From Chitinivibrionia bacterium (lineage in GTDB: Bacteria > Fibrobacterota > Chitinivibrionia > Chitinivibrionales > Chitinivibrionaceae): a stretch of DNA of 64,000 nt. The stretch spans positions 124,001 through 188,000 of the forward strand of contig WRAZ01000001.1 in assembly GCA_009779925.1 (NCBI GenBank). Reading direction: 5' to 3'. Below, one piece after another: positions 9,590-16,955 of the stretch; position 1 is the first letter of the stretch, and the number at the start of each line of letters is the position of its first letter. The position numbers and the translations under genes are program-made. The notes beneath the pieces were generated by a model. That model searched no databases. It was not told the origin of the DNA and saw only the letters and a program-made list of their open reading frames with translations.

Positions 9590-10657
9590 TTATAACCTTC
9601 CTTGTTCTTGCAGAAGCCGTTTAAACGCCTCCTGATTGGGACTTTTGGATATTGCGTCGTTCAGCGTTATTTGCCTGTCGTTGTAGAGGCGCGCCAAATC
9701 GCTGTTCATCGAGTGCATTCCTTCTTTTGCGCTGATTTCCATCATACCCGGAATCTGGTGTGTTTTGTCGTCGCGAATAAGTGCGCGAATAGCGTCCGAC
9801 GCCACCATAATTTCGGTAGCCAAAGTGCGCCCGCCCGAAATTTTCTGCACGAGAGTTTGTGAAATTATCGCCACCAAAACCATAGAAAGCTGCGCGCGAA
9901 TAGTGTCCTTTTGGTTTGCGGGAAACGCGTCCACAATACGGGAAATCGACTTTGCCGCCGAGTTTGTGTGCAATGTTCCGAATGTTAAGTGTCCTGTTTC
10001 CGCAATGGATAACGCCGCCTGAATGGTTTCCAAATCGCGCAACTCTCCCACCAAAACAATATCGGGGTCTTGGCGAAGCGCAACTTTGAGCGCCGCAGAA
10101 AATGAGTCTGTATCTTGCAAGACTTCGCGCTGATTTACCATACAGCCTTTGTGTTTATGGACAAATTCTATGGGGTCTTCTATAGTTAAAATGTGCGATT
10201 TTCTGTTAACGTTAAGGTAGTCAATCATTGCCGCAAGCGTTGTGGATTTACCGCTTCCCGTGGGTCCTGTTACCAAAATAAGCCCGTTGGGTTTGTCCAT
10301 AAGTCCGCGAATAATTTTCGGCAGTTTCAGGTCTTCAAAACTTTTAATTTCGGTCGGAATAGAGCGCAATGCTACCGATACCGCACCCTTTTGCAGATAA
10401 ACGTTCGCACGAAATCGTCCGACATCTTTTACCGAAAACGAAAAATCGACTTCTTTGTTTTGCTCGAACATTTTTCTCTGCTTTTCGTTCATAACGCTGT
10501 AAGCCAACTGCTCGGTCATCTCTCTTGTTAGGCGATCGACAGGTAGCGGCGTCAAATTTCCGTCCACGCGATACATAGGCGGAAGTCCAACAGTCAAGTG
10601 CAAATCCGACGCTCGCATTTCCGAAGTTTTTCTGAGGAGTTCTTGAATATTAGCCAT
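9590..10657 (-). CDS. pilT: Type IV pilus retraction ATPase PilT
   Basis: Cytoplasmic hexameric ATPase that depolymerises the pilus and powers twitching. 355 residues. Visible: N-terminal ASDLHLTVG, Walker A GPTGSGKST (about 130), Asp-box region LTIEDPIEFVH, Walker B IVLVGELRD, His box FGTLHTNSA. The PilT-type C-terminus ends in small helices and has no zinc tetracysteine, which separates it from PilB. Two adjacent ATGs are available. The second, at 10657, puts AAGGA six bases upstream and is preferred over 10660. Upstream lies about 135 bases of AT-rich non-coding DNA. Confidence 0.95.
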   Translation of the reverse strand: MANIQELLRKTSEMRASDLHLTVGLPPMYRVDGNLTPLPVDRLTREMTEQLAYSVMNEKQRKMFEQNKEVDFSFSVKDVGRFRANVYLQKGAVSVALRSIPTEIKSFEDLKLPKIIRGLMDKPNGLILVTGPTGSGKSTTLAAMIDYLNVNRKSHILTIEDPIEFVHKHKGCMVNQREVLQDTDSFSAALKVALRQDPDIVLVGELRDLETIQAALSIAETGHLTFGTLHTNSAAKSISRIVDAFPANQKDTIRAQLSMVLVAIISQTLVQKISGGRTLATEIMVASDAIRALIRDDKTHQIPGMMEISAKEGMHSMNSDLARLYNDRQITLNDAISKSPNQEAFKRLLQEQGRL

Positions 10658-10797
10658 CATTTATCCTTATTTTAGAGTTTTGCGCATTCTCTTTTACAAA
10701 AAATTAAAGTAAATATAGTATATTTCCAAGAAACATAGCAACACTTAATTAAATTTCGAGAAAAAAAGAGCGAAAAAACTTTGTTTTACCTCAACAA

Positions 10798-11652
10798 TCA
10801 CCAAATACTCACCGATCTCTCCTGCGAATATGCGCCGCGCCCGTATTCATTATGAACTAAATATACGCGATAATGCACAATTCCGTCGTCTGACCAAACG
10901 CCTGAAATGTTGTCGATAAAGGACGTTTCGGAAAAGTTTGCGGGGCTTATGGTATTCCACTCAATTACAGAAGTTATGCCTTGAAATCCAAAAGAATGTT
11001 TTGCAATTCCCCGCTGAACAACATAAGTGCAGTTTTCTGCCGCGTTCCACGAAAGCTCAACAGTGTTGTTTGCGCCTCTCGATGCTGAAAAGTTAGATAT
11101 TCTTCCGCTAAACAGCGTTCTTGTCGGCAAACTCATTCTTTTTTCGCTTGGACCTGCTCCGTTGTAAGCGGCTATTGCATAAATGTAGGTAATCCCTTGC
11201 GATACGTTTCGGTCTGTGAAAGTGTACTCGTCTCTGTTGTCTTCGCCTATAATAATATCAAACAAACCGCCCGAATTTCTTGTTTGTTCCACGAGAACTA
11301 CTGCGATTTCTCTCCATTCGGCTCTTGGGTCTCCGTCGATTTTTCTGAAAATTTCATAGCCTCTCGGATCGTAAACGCCTTCATAAATAAAATTGTTCAA
11401 TTCGTTGCCCGCAAGGCTTCCGATACCTCCGCTTACGTCGTCTAAAAAATCTCTTTCGGGCGGACCTTGCCAAGCTAAAATTATATAATTCTCACGCGGT
11501 TCTGTCAAAAGTTCTTCGACTTTATCGGGAATTTGTGTCGGCTTTCTGTCGGTTCCAACACTTGCTATAAGCGCGTCTCTAAGTTGACAAGACGACAAAA
11601 ACAATGCCGCCAAAATAAAAATCACCGTAAATGTTTTATTTATTCCTTGCAT
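10798..11652 (-). CDS. Lipoprotein with fibronectin type III-like domains, unknown function
   Basis: Secreted lipoprotein: signal peptide with lipobox LFLSSC. The mature part begins with a charged linker and then shows two FN3-like modules. In the first, NYIILAWQGPP matches strand B and YEIFRKIDGD the Y-x-I-x-R core. In the second, NTVELSWNAAENCTYVVQRG follows the same pattern. Start at 11652 is fixed by GGAGGT seven bases upstream and by the signal peptide; it overlaps the end of the preceding barrel gene by 17 bases. Third gene of an operon with 11636-12613 and 12600-14009. Likely an envelope or surface adhesion/assembly protein, inferred from the fold only. Confidence 0.75.
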   Translation of the reverse strand: MQGINKTFTVIFILAALFLSSCQLRDALIASVGTDRKPTQIPDKVEELLTEPRENYIILAWQGPPERDFLDDVSGGIGSLAGNELNNFIYEGVYDPRGYEIFRKIDGDPRAEWREIAVVLVEQTRNSGGLFDIIIGEDNRDEYTFTDRNVSQGITYIYAIAAYNGAGPSEKRMSLPTRTLFSGRISNFSASRGANNTVELSWNAAENCTYVVQRGIAKHSFGFQGITSVIEWNTISPANFSETSFIDNISGVWSDDGIVHYRVYLVHNEYGRGAYSQERSVSIW

Positions 11653-12613
11653 TTTGCACCTCCGCTTTTTTTGTTTTTCCCAGTTTGTAAGACATTTTCG
11701 TTGCAAGTCCGAACGAATATCCTATTTTTATTGTATTAAATGCGTCGTATTCCACTATTCCGCTTCCTCTCTGAAAACCGACAAAGGCATAGCCGTTCCA
11801 CGCTTTTACTCCGATGTCTAATCCCGCGGTCATTCCGGGAGCGGAGTTATCCAAGTTGCCGCCGAAATATACGCCGCCGTAAAGTTGCGTAGAAATCATT
11901 CCTCTGCGAACCGCCCACTCAAAAAGAACGGGAATTTGCAAGGTTCTTGCGGTATCTTCCACAAATGCGATTTCGCCGCGATAGCCCTTAATGTCGTGAA
12001 CAAATTCGGAGCGTATCCAGTCCACGCCGCTTCGTAATGCCAAAATTTTCCCGATTTGCCAAGAAGCCGAAAATCCGCCGTTTGGTTTTCTGGAAAAACT
12101 TCCCTCGTAATCGGCAAAACCTGTACCGCCGCCTACCCACACTCCCAAATAAAACTTTTTGTTTGCCAAAATGTTTTTGTTATACTCTTCGAGATTTTGC
12201 TGTCTTTGCATAAAAACCGCTCTTGACGCAAGCCATCTGTCTCTTTCGCGAGCAACTCTTTGGCTTTCCAATTCTCTGAGAAGAACAGTGTTTTCATTTC
12301 TCAGCGAATCGAATTTTACTCTTGCGGTTTCTCTGAAACGCGTTGCTTTTTCCACAATATCGCGCAAAGAATCGACCTCGCTCGTGTTGCTCATATTTAT
12401 CATTTCCAAAAACATACTGTCTCTTTGAGCAACGACCTCCAAAAGCGAAGTTTGCAAACTACCGGCAAGCGCCTGCGTTTGCGAAAGTTCTTCTCGCACA
12501 GTTTCAAGGGTATCTAAAAGGAGTCGCTGTTGAGCGGGAATTGCGGGAGTTCGCGCAAAAACAGAAGCAAATGCTAAAACTGCGACAATCGCAAAAATTT
12601 TAATCGTTTTCAT
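11636..12613 (-). CDS. Secreted protein with N-terminal coiled coil and outer-membrane barrel-like domain
   Basis: No named family recognised. A signal peptide (cleavage after ASVFA) is followed by about 120 residues of predicted coiled coil rich in Glu, Arg, Leu and Ser (LETVREELSQTQALAG, VDSLRDIVEKATRF). The C-terminal half (about 155-310) alternates glycine and aromatic strands such as FYLGVWVGGGTGFADY and GYAFVGFQRGSG, typical of a small outer-membrane barrel. A periplasmic coiled coil joined to a barrel suggests a tether between peptidoglycan or partner proteins and the outer membrane. It overlaps genes on both sides (14 and 17 bases), and its site GAGGTGCAAAATG nearly repeats that of the next gene. 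Confidence 0.7.
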   Translation of the reverse strand: MKTIKIFAIVAVLAFASVFARTPAIPAQQRLLLDTLETVREELSQTQALAGSLQTSLLEVVAQRDSMFLEMINMSNTSEVDSLRDIVEKATRFRETARVKFDSLRNENTVLLRELESQRVARERDRWLASRAVFMQRQQNLEEYNKNILANKKFYLGVWVGGGTGFADYEGSFSRKPNGGFSASWQIGKILALRSGVDWIRSEFVHDIKGYRGEIAFVEDTARTLQIPVLFEWAVRRGMISTQLYGGVYFGGNLDNSAPGMTAGLDIGVKAWNGYAFVGFQRGSGIVEYDAFNTIKIGYSFGLATKMSYKLGKTKKAEVQNARNK

Positions 12614-14009
12614 TTTGCACCTCTTCTTTCACTTCTTCGGTATTCTCCACAGTCTCGTTGCTTTCCTCGTTCGTTTCTTCTTTGTTTAAAGTTTCTGTTT
12701 CGACGGTTTCTTCTTGATTTTCTTCAGGATTTTGTACAACTTCGATTGTTTCTTCGATTGTTTCTTCGATTGTTTCTTCGACTTCTTCAAGCTCTTCGGA
12801 AATTTCGAGTTTCATCAATTCTTTGTCCGACATTTCTTCGTAATAGTCGTAATCTTCTGTTTCAATTCCCTGAGTTGCTTTTATTTTTTGTATAAGGTCT
12901 TTTCCGCGCACAAATCTAACGTTTTCAAAGGAAAGCATATAGTCCATAACGCCTTCAATCATTTTTCGGCGCTCGCGATGATTTCCTGCAAAAACCGCCG
13001 ACCTGTCGTTCTTGGCAACATACAAAAACGCTGTTATAGGGAACGAAAACGGAACGCCCGCCTCCATTGCACCGTGGAAACTATGCTTTATTGTTGCGGC
13101 GGCTTCGTTTGCTTTCATATCAAAACCGCCGATTGCCGAAGTTCCTATAAGCCGCAAGTCCGTGCCTGTCGTTCTTCCCGAAATTGTGTCAAATGTGTTG
13201 TCTGCCGCGAAACTTCTTTGGCGCAAACCCGCCTCAAAACCGTAAGTTGCCGCTAAACTATCGTGCGGGACTATCCATTGCAAAGTCGGAATTACCCACA
13301 AACCTTTGTGCTTTCCTGCTGTTCTGAAGCCCTCGTTTCTTCGTGTCTGCGCCCACAAACTGTCGGTGCGGCTTCCGTGTTCCAAATCGAAAGGCGCGAC
13401 AAAATCCGCTTCCTGAATAGAGGCGTCGTAAATGATGTTTTGCTGTCTTCTTATTGCTCTGAATGCTCCCTCGTTATACTCTAAACGCGGCGCCAAAAAT
13501 CCGACAAGTCGCTTCTTTGGAATTCTCAGATTTGCTCTTAACAATGAGTCGTTTTGATGGATTTCTTCAAACCAAGCCGCTTCATCCAAAAAGCGCGCGT
13601 CAATTCTTTCTCCCACAGTATCTACAAAGCCCGAAAATGTGTGATTGCCGATTTCGTGTCCTTTACGATACGCTTTTCGCAAAACTTTTCGCGAATTTTG
13701 CAAATTAAGACCATTTGCGAAAAACGTAATTTTCGCTTTTGAATTGTCGCCGTTTCTGCGCTTGTTTACGGCGCTCAAAATCCACGATAAACTCTGCGGC
13801 TCCGTGTTGCCTTCTACGCGAAACACCACAAATTGCGGCGATACTTCTTCGTTTTCCTGTTCTTGTTGCGAAGCTATTTCCTGTACTTCGCTTGCGGGCT
13901 CTTCCGCTTCCTGTTCTTTTTCATCTGAAAATACAGGTGAAAAAACAAAAAGCACCATTACGATTGTAAGAATACCCATTGGTTTTTTGCAAAAAATCAG
14001 TCGAGTCAA
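12600..14009 (-). CDS. Secreted NodB/chitin-deacetylase-like protein with degenerate active site and Glu-rich tail
   Basis: The core (about 57-365) follows the CE4/NodB plan of chitin-deacetylase-like proteins: PQFVVFRVEGN, ITFFANGLN, GHEIGNHTFSG, VGFLAPRLEYNEG, YDASIQE. Key residues are changed. The TFDD aspartates are FRVEG, the second metal His of HSxxH is Gly (HTFSG), and the motif-3 Arg of RAP is Leu (LAP). Deacetylase activity is therefore doubtful. A signal peptide is present. The last 75 residues are Glu/Thr/Asn-rich and include an EETI repeat from a 12-bp tandem. TTG at 14009 follows GGAGGG by nine bases; the ATG in between meets a stop after two codons. First gene of the operon. Confidence 0.75.
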   Translation of the reverse strand: MTRLIFCKKPMGILTIVMVLFVFSPVFSDEKEQEAEEPASEVQEIASQQEQENEEVSPQFVVFRVEGNTEPQSLSWILSAVNKRRNGDNSKAKITFFANGLNLQNSRKVLRKAYRKGHEIGNHTFSGFVDTVGERIDARFLDEAAWFEEIHQNDSLLRANLRIPKKRLVGFLAPRLEYNEGAFRAIRRQQNIIYDASIQEADFVAPFDLEHGSRTDSLWAQTRRNEGFRTAGKHKGLWVIPTLQWIVPHDSLAATYGFEAGLRQRSFAADNTFDTISGRTTGTDLRLIGTSAIGGFDMKANEAAATIKHSFHGAMEAGVPFSFPITAFLYVAKNDRSAVFAGNHRERRKMIEGVMDYMLSFENVRFVRGKDLIQKIKATQGIETEDYDYYEEMSDKELMKLEISEELEEVEETIEETIEETIEVVQNPEENQEETVETETLNKEETNEESNETVENTEEVKEEVQNEND

Positions 14010-14036
14010 AATACCATTCCCTCCTCTGTAAAGTTG

Positions 14037-14068
14037 AGGCAGAAACAGCTGAATGGCTGTTTCTGCCT
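14037..14068. promoter_or_regulatory. Perfect 13-bp hairpin in the leader of the NodB-like gene
   Basis: AGGCAGAAACAGC and its exact complement flank a six-base loop. On the minus strand it ends about ten bases before the GGAGGG ribosome site of the NodB-like gene and has no T-run, so it is more likely a 5'-UTR structure affecting translation or mRNA stability than a terminator. Confidence 0.45.
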
Positions 14069-14159
14069 ATAATCATAATCTTGTTAATTCTATTTAAATG
14101 TTGAAAAATATATTGAAAAAACGAATTCCTGTATTTTGCCCACATAATACAGCCTGCCC

Positions 14160-14180
14160 CTATATACCGTAGGTATATAG
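14160..14180. repeat. Small palindrome CTATATACC-GTA-GGTATATAG
   Basis: Perfect nine-base arms around GTA, followed on the plus strand by ATTTTTT. It could be an operator or a weak terminator. It lies inside the divergent region between the NodB-like operon and the small-membrane-protein operon. Confidence 0.3.
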
Positions 14181-14203
14181 ATTTTTTGAAGGATGGGTGA
14201 GTA

Positions 14204-14275
14204 CTAGAGAGAGAGAGAGAAATTTCGACCTCTCGCTGTTGTCAAGGGATTTCGGCATTTTTGTGCAAATTTCAT
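14204..14275 (-). CDS. Possible 23-codon leader peptide ending in a CT repeat
   Basis: On the minus strand GGAGGA sits seven bases before ATG 14275. The frame runs 23 codons, passes through a CT dinucleotide tract and stops at TAG exactly at its end. Change of the tract by one CT unit would open a frame of roughly 118 codons that overlaps the NodB-like gene out of frame. There is no similarity to any protein I know. The ribosome site is good, but coding evidence is otherwise absent. Confidence 0.2.
   Translation of the reverse strand: MKFAQKCRNPLTTARGRNFSLSL
14206..14221. repeat. AG dinucleotide microsatellite
   Basis: Seven AG units plus AA, in the non-coding region upstream of the NodB-like operon. 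Such tracts are prone to slippage. It is the only dinucleotide microsatellite of this length I noticed in the window. Confidence 0.6.
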
Positions 14276-14328
14276 TCTTTTCTCCTCCACATAATAAAGT
14301 ATAAGTTAAGGCATAAAGCAACAAAGGC

Positions 14329-14494
14329 TGTTCTGCCGAAAATTCTTAATTTCGCTCAAAATGTGAATTTTCTTATACAATAATAATCGCAACCTACAAG
14401 CAGAACAACCCGAAGAAGATTATTCGTTGCAAACAAAAAAATGTAAAGAAACAGCAAAAAATAAGGATAAATCCTTAGTAATCACATTTTGAGC
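14329..14494. other. Long-range inverted repeat in divergent intergenic region, candidate structured RNA
   Basis: GCTCAAAATGTGA at 14354-14366 pairs perfectly with TCACATTTTGAGC at 14482-14494, enclosing 115 bases. A further eight-base pair, TGTTCTGC at 14329 with GCAGAACA at 14400, would cross that helix. An inner AAGGATAAATCCTT hairpin lies at 14463-14476. Together with the hairpins at 14037 and 14160, the 600 bases between the NodB-like operon and the downstream small-membrane-protein operon are unusually rich in pairing potential and hold no convincing gene. Whether this is an RNA, a binding region or chance is open. Confidence 0.3.
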
Positions 14495-14642
14495 AGTAGT
14501 AATATAATTTATGCTTACGGTGAAGTGGGGGAAATATTTTGTTTTTGTGTGAAATTAAAAAAAACCTTGCGTGGTAAAAAGTAAAAAAGGTATTTTAGCA
14601 TAAGATGACAATTTGAAAATTTTGCAGAAAGGTGCGGATATT

Positions 14643-14846
14643 GTGCGAGTTATATTGAAGTTCTTTGCGAATTTGTGGTGGTTTATTGCAGAGCGTAAAG
14701 AAGTTTTAAGCAGTTTGTTGCTAAATGCAGGCTTGGTTTTTCTTGCAACTATGGTTTTAAGTGATTACGAGGACACTCGGCTTGGTCTTTTGCTTACGGT
14801 AGTAAGTTTATTAGTTGGTTTTATTTTATCGAGAGGTGGTAAATAA
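14643..14846 (+). CDS. Small two-helix membrane protein, unknown function
   Basis: 67 residues with two hydrophobic stretches, LLLNAGLVFLATMVL and LGLLLTVVSLLVGFIL, separated by the charged loop SDYEDTR, and an aromatic N-terminal amphipathic piece (FFANLWWFIAE). GTG 14643 is preferred because AAAGGTG lies about eight bases upstream; a TTG at 14613 would add ten residues but has no ribosome site. Its stop overlaps the next start as TAATG. The size and topology resemble holin-like or small regulatory membrane proteins, but no family is recognised. Confidence 0.55.
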   Translation: MRVILKFFANLWWFIAERKEVLSSLLLNAGLVFLATMVLSDYEDTRLGLLLTVVSLLVGFILSRGGK

Positions 14847-14995
14847 TGGATGCGCTTCAAACGATAGGCATACCTTTGGTTGCTTTTGGTGTTATTGCGG
14901 CAATAATTATTCAAACAGAACCTGTTTGGAGTAAATGGGAAATAATGAAAGAAGTTAAGGCAGAAAGAGCGGCAAAGTTAGCAACAAGGGTTTAG
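14846..14995 (+). CDS. Very small single-helix membrane protein, unknown function
   Basis: 49 residues, short enough to be missed by length filters. One helix, IPLVAFGVIAAIIIQ, is followed by a cytoplasm-like charged tail (WEIMKEVKAERAAKL). The ATG overlaps the stop of the preceding small membrane gene (TAATG), and GAGAGGTGG lies just upstream. The barrel gene starts ten bases after its stop with AGAGGAA before its ATG, so this looks like gene two of a four-gene operon. Function unknown. Confidence 0.55.
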   Translation: MDALQTIGIPLVAFGVIAAIIIQTEPVWSKWEIMKEVKAERAAKLATRV

Positions 14996-15005
14996 AGGAA
15001 AAAAA

Positions 15006-15749
15006 ATGAAAAAAATATCCGTTTTATTTATTTTGTTGTTTGCTTGCAAATGTTTTTCTGCTCTGCCTTTTTTGATTGGGCTTGAGGGCGGCTATGTCGC
15101 CAATCGTCTGAACACAAGTACGGGCTACAGAATTTGGACGGAATACGAGAGAGGGTCTGGGTTTCTTGTCGGGGTTCCGATATTTATTCCTATTACATCC
15201 AATGAAGACCATATAAACTACCCCTCGGGCTCGCTGAACAGCTATATTTCTTTGGGGACAGGAGTGCGATATATCCAAAAAAACTATACTTTTAGACGCA
15301 CTATTCCAAGAGAACATCTTGCGGCGATTTACGGATTTCCGATAAATGTTCCCATATATTCCGACCACACAAACGGTTTTCTGCAATTTCCGCTTTACGT
15401 AGATTTTGCACTCGGACAAGACTCTTGGCGAGCGTATTTTGAAATGGGCGCAACTTTCGATTATTGGCTTCACAGCAACAGAAGCGGCACCCTGCTCGGC
15501 TTGTTTAACGTGTATTCTTTTGACGAAAGCGTCGAATTTTGTTCGATAAGAGACAGGCGTTATCAGGTATCGCTTTTTGCGGGGCTCGGATTTAGATACG
15601 TTTTAAGCGGAATTACGTCTTTTATCGGCGTTCAGTATCATCGTGGGCTTACCGATTTGCAAAAAAACTATATGGAACGCGGGCAAGTCGCAAGATATAA
15701 CAACGCCGTCGCAGTAAACGCAGGCTTTTTATTTGGGAGAATGAGATGA
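15006..15749 (+). CDS. Outer-membrane beta-barrel-like protein
   Basis: 247 residues with a signal peptide (MKKISVLFILLFACKCFSA) and no lipobox. The mature protein has alternating strands rich in aromatic and glycine residues (IGLEGGYVANRLN, LNSYISLGTGVRYIQ, VSLFAGLGFRYVL, AVAVNAGFLFGRM), consistent with an 8-10 stranded barrel. No named family recognised. Its TGA overlaps the ATG of the S41 lipoprotein gene (ATGA), so the two are probably made together. Confidence 0.65.
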   Translation: MKKISVLFILLFACKCFSALPFLIGLEGGYVANRLNTSTGYRIWTEYERGSGFLVGVPIFIPITSNEDHINYPSGSLNSYISLGTGVRYIQKNYTFRRTIPREHLAAIYGFPINVPIYSDHTNGFLQFPLYVDFALGQDSWRAYFEMGATFDYWLHSNRSGTLLGLFNVYSFDESVEFCSIRDRRYQVSLFAGLGFRYVLSGITSFIGVQYHRGLTDLQKNYMERGQVARYNNAVAVNAGFLFGRMR

Positions 15750-16945
15750 AAAAAATACTTTTGCTGATAGCAGTCGCTTTTTTTATGTTAGGATGTCAAA
15801 GTTTTGAGGAGCTTACCGAGCCCGAAGATTTTCGCAATCATCCTCGAACTTGGGAAAACGTCTTTGAGGGATTTTGGACGGGAATGAACAACAATTACGT
15901 ATTTTGGGACATAGACCCGACCGATTGGGACAAAATTTACAGAGATTTTCGTCCGAAATTCATAGATTTGGACAGGCGCCACGGCTTTTTTTTCGAGCAT
16001 ATTCCCGCCGCAAGAGAACTTTTTGAAGAATTGACAAAAGACTTGATAGACGGACATTTTGCAATGCTTCTGACAGGCGACCCGTTGGGCTATATATATC
16101 CCGCTCTAAACCGAGTGCCGCCGACAGAAAGAATAGAAGGCTTGGAATTGCCGCGAATTGTAATACAAAATTATCTTACGGAAAATTTGGCTTACAATGT
16201 TTTGGAGGAGGGAAGCGAATTTCACGGATTTACCGCGATTGTCGGTAAAATACCTTTCAGTCAAAATTCGTCGGATGGCGAAATTCTCTATTTCTATTTT
16301 TCGAGTTTCGAATGGACGGGAATTATGGGTTGGGACAATCCGCATCGCGCCCCATTGCTCGAAATATTTGACTATTTCTCTCAAAATCTGCATTCTCCGA
16401 ACACTCGCGGCGTTATTGTCGATGTGCGGAGCAATCCCGGAGGATACGTCAGCGATTTACAACTGATTTGGGGGCAAATGTTTGCTTATCATTCGCATAA
16501 AATCGGCTACTCCAAACAAAAAACAGGAGACGGTCGCTTGGATTTCGGTCCTTTGCTTCCCATAAATATTCCCCGCCATCCGACGAATGCAAGAAATTTG
16601 AATGCTCCGTTAGTACTTTTGGTAAACAATTGGTCGGTTTCCTCTTCGGAATCAAGCGCGCTGTTTGTTCGTTCTTTTGCCAACGGCACAGTTGTCGGTT
16701 CAAGAACATTCGGCGGCTTGGGAGTGCTCATCAATAATTGGGTATGGAACGCAGGGCAATTTTCTACCCTCGGCATTACTCTTGCCTACACTCCTTCCAA
16801 ACAAATCCTCGACTTAAACCAAGAAAGTTGGGAAGGCAGAGGCGTTCCGCCCGATGTCGCAGTTCCGTTCAACGAAGCGGAATTTTTAAGCGGAAGAGAC
16901 GCTCGGCTTGAGCGGGCTATTGAGATTATCAGGACGAGACGGTAA
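15746..16945 (+). CDS. S41-family peptidase-like lipoprotein
   Basis: Lipobox MLGC after an 17-residue signal. The S41 core is visible: NTRGVIVDVRSNPGG (about 210-225), LVLLVNNWSVSSSESSALF with the serine region (about 290-308), and GTVVGSRTFGGLG. The CtpA-type catalytic Lys in TFGKG is replaced by Gly. This is also seen in the tricorn-like S41B group, which uses other partners, so activity cannot be ruled out. There is no PDZ domain. The N-terminal 150 residues are unassigned. Translationally coupled to the barrel gene upstream. Likely a periplasmic or surface processing protein; substrate unknown. Confidence 0.78.
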   Translation: MKKILLLIAVAFFMLGCQSFEELTEPEDFRNHPRTWENVFEGFWTGMNNNYVFWDIDPTDWDKIYRDFRPKFIDLDRRHGFFFEHIPAARELFEELTKDLIDGHFAMLLTGDPLGYIYPALNRVPPTERIEGLELPRIVIQNYLTENLAYNVLEEGSEFHGFTAIVGKIPFSQNSSDGEILYFYFSSFEWTGIMGWDNPHRAPLLEIFDYFSQNLHSPNTRGVIVDVRSNPGGYVSDLQLIWGQMFAYHSHKIGYSKQKTGDGRLDFGPLLPINIPRHPTNARNLNAPLVLLVNNWSVSSSESSALFVRSFANGTVVGSRTFGGLGVLINNWVWNAGQFSTLGITLAYTPSKQILDLNQESWEGRGVPPDVAVPFNEAEFLSGRDARLERAIEIIRTRR

Positions 16946-16955
16946 TAGGTAAATC

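Noticed and set aside
12741-12785. 12-bp tandem (GATTGTTTCTTC) as an insertion or regulatory repeat
   Set aside because: It lies in frame in the Glu-rich tail and encodes EETI units.
13921-14145. Minus-strand 74-codon frame overlapping the start of the NodB-like gene
   Set aside because: Out of frame with the real gene, no ribosome site at its own ATG, and composition unlike a protein; considered only as the run-on of the leader in a slipped state.
15746-16945. Calling the S41 lipoprotein a dead protease
   Set aside because: The CtpA-type Lys is missing, but tricorn-like S41B members use other residues, so loss of activity cannot be concluded.
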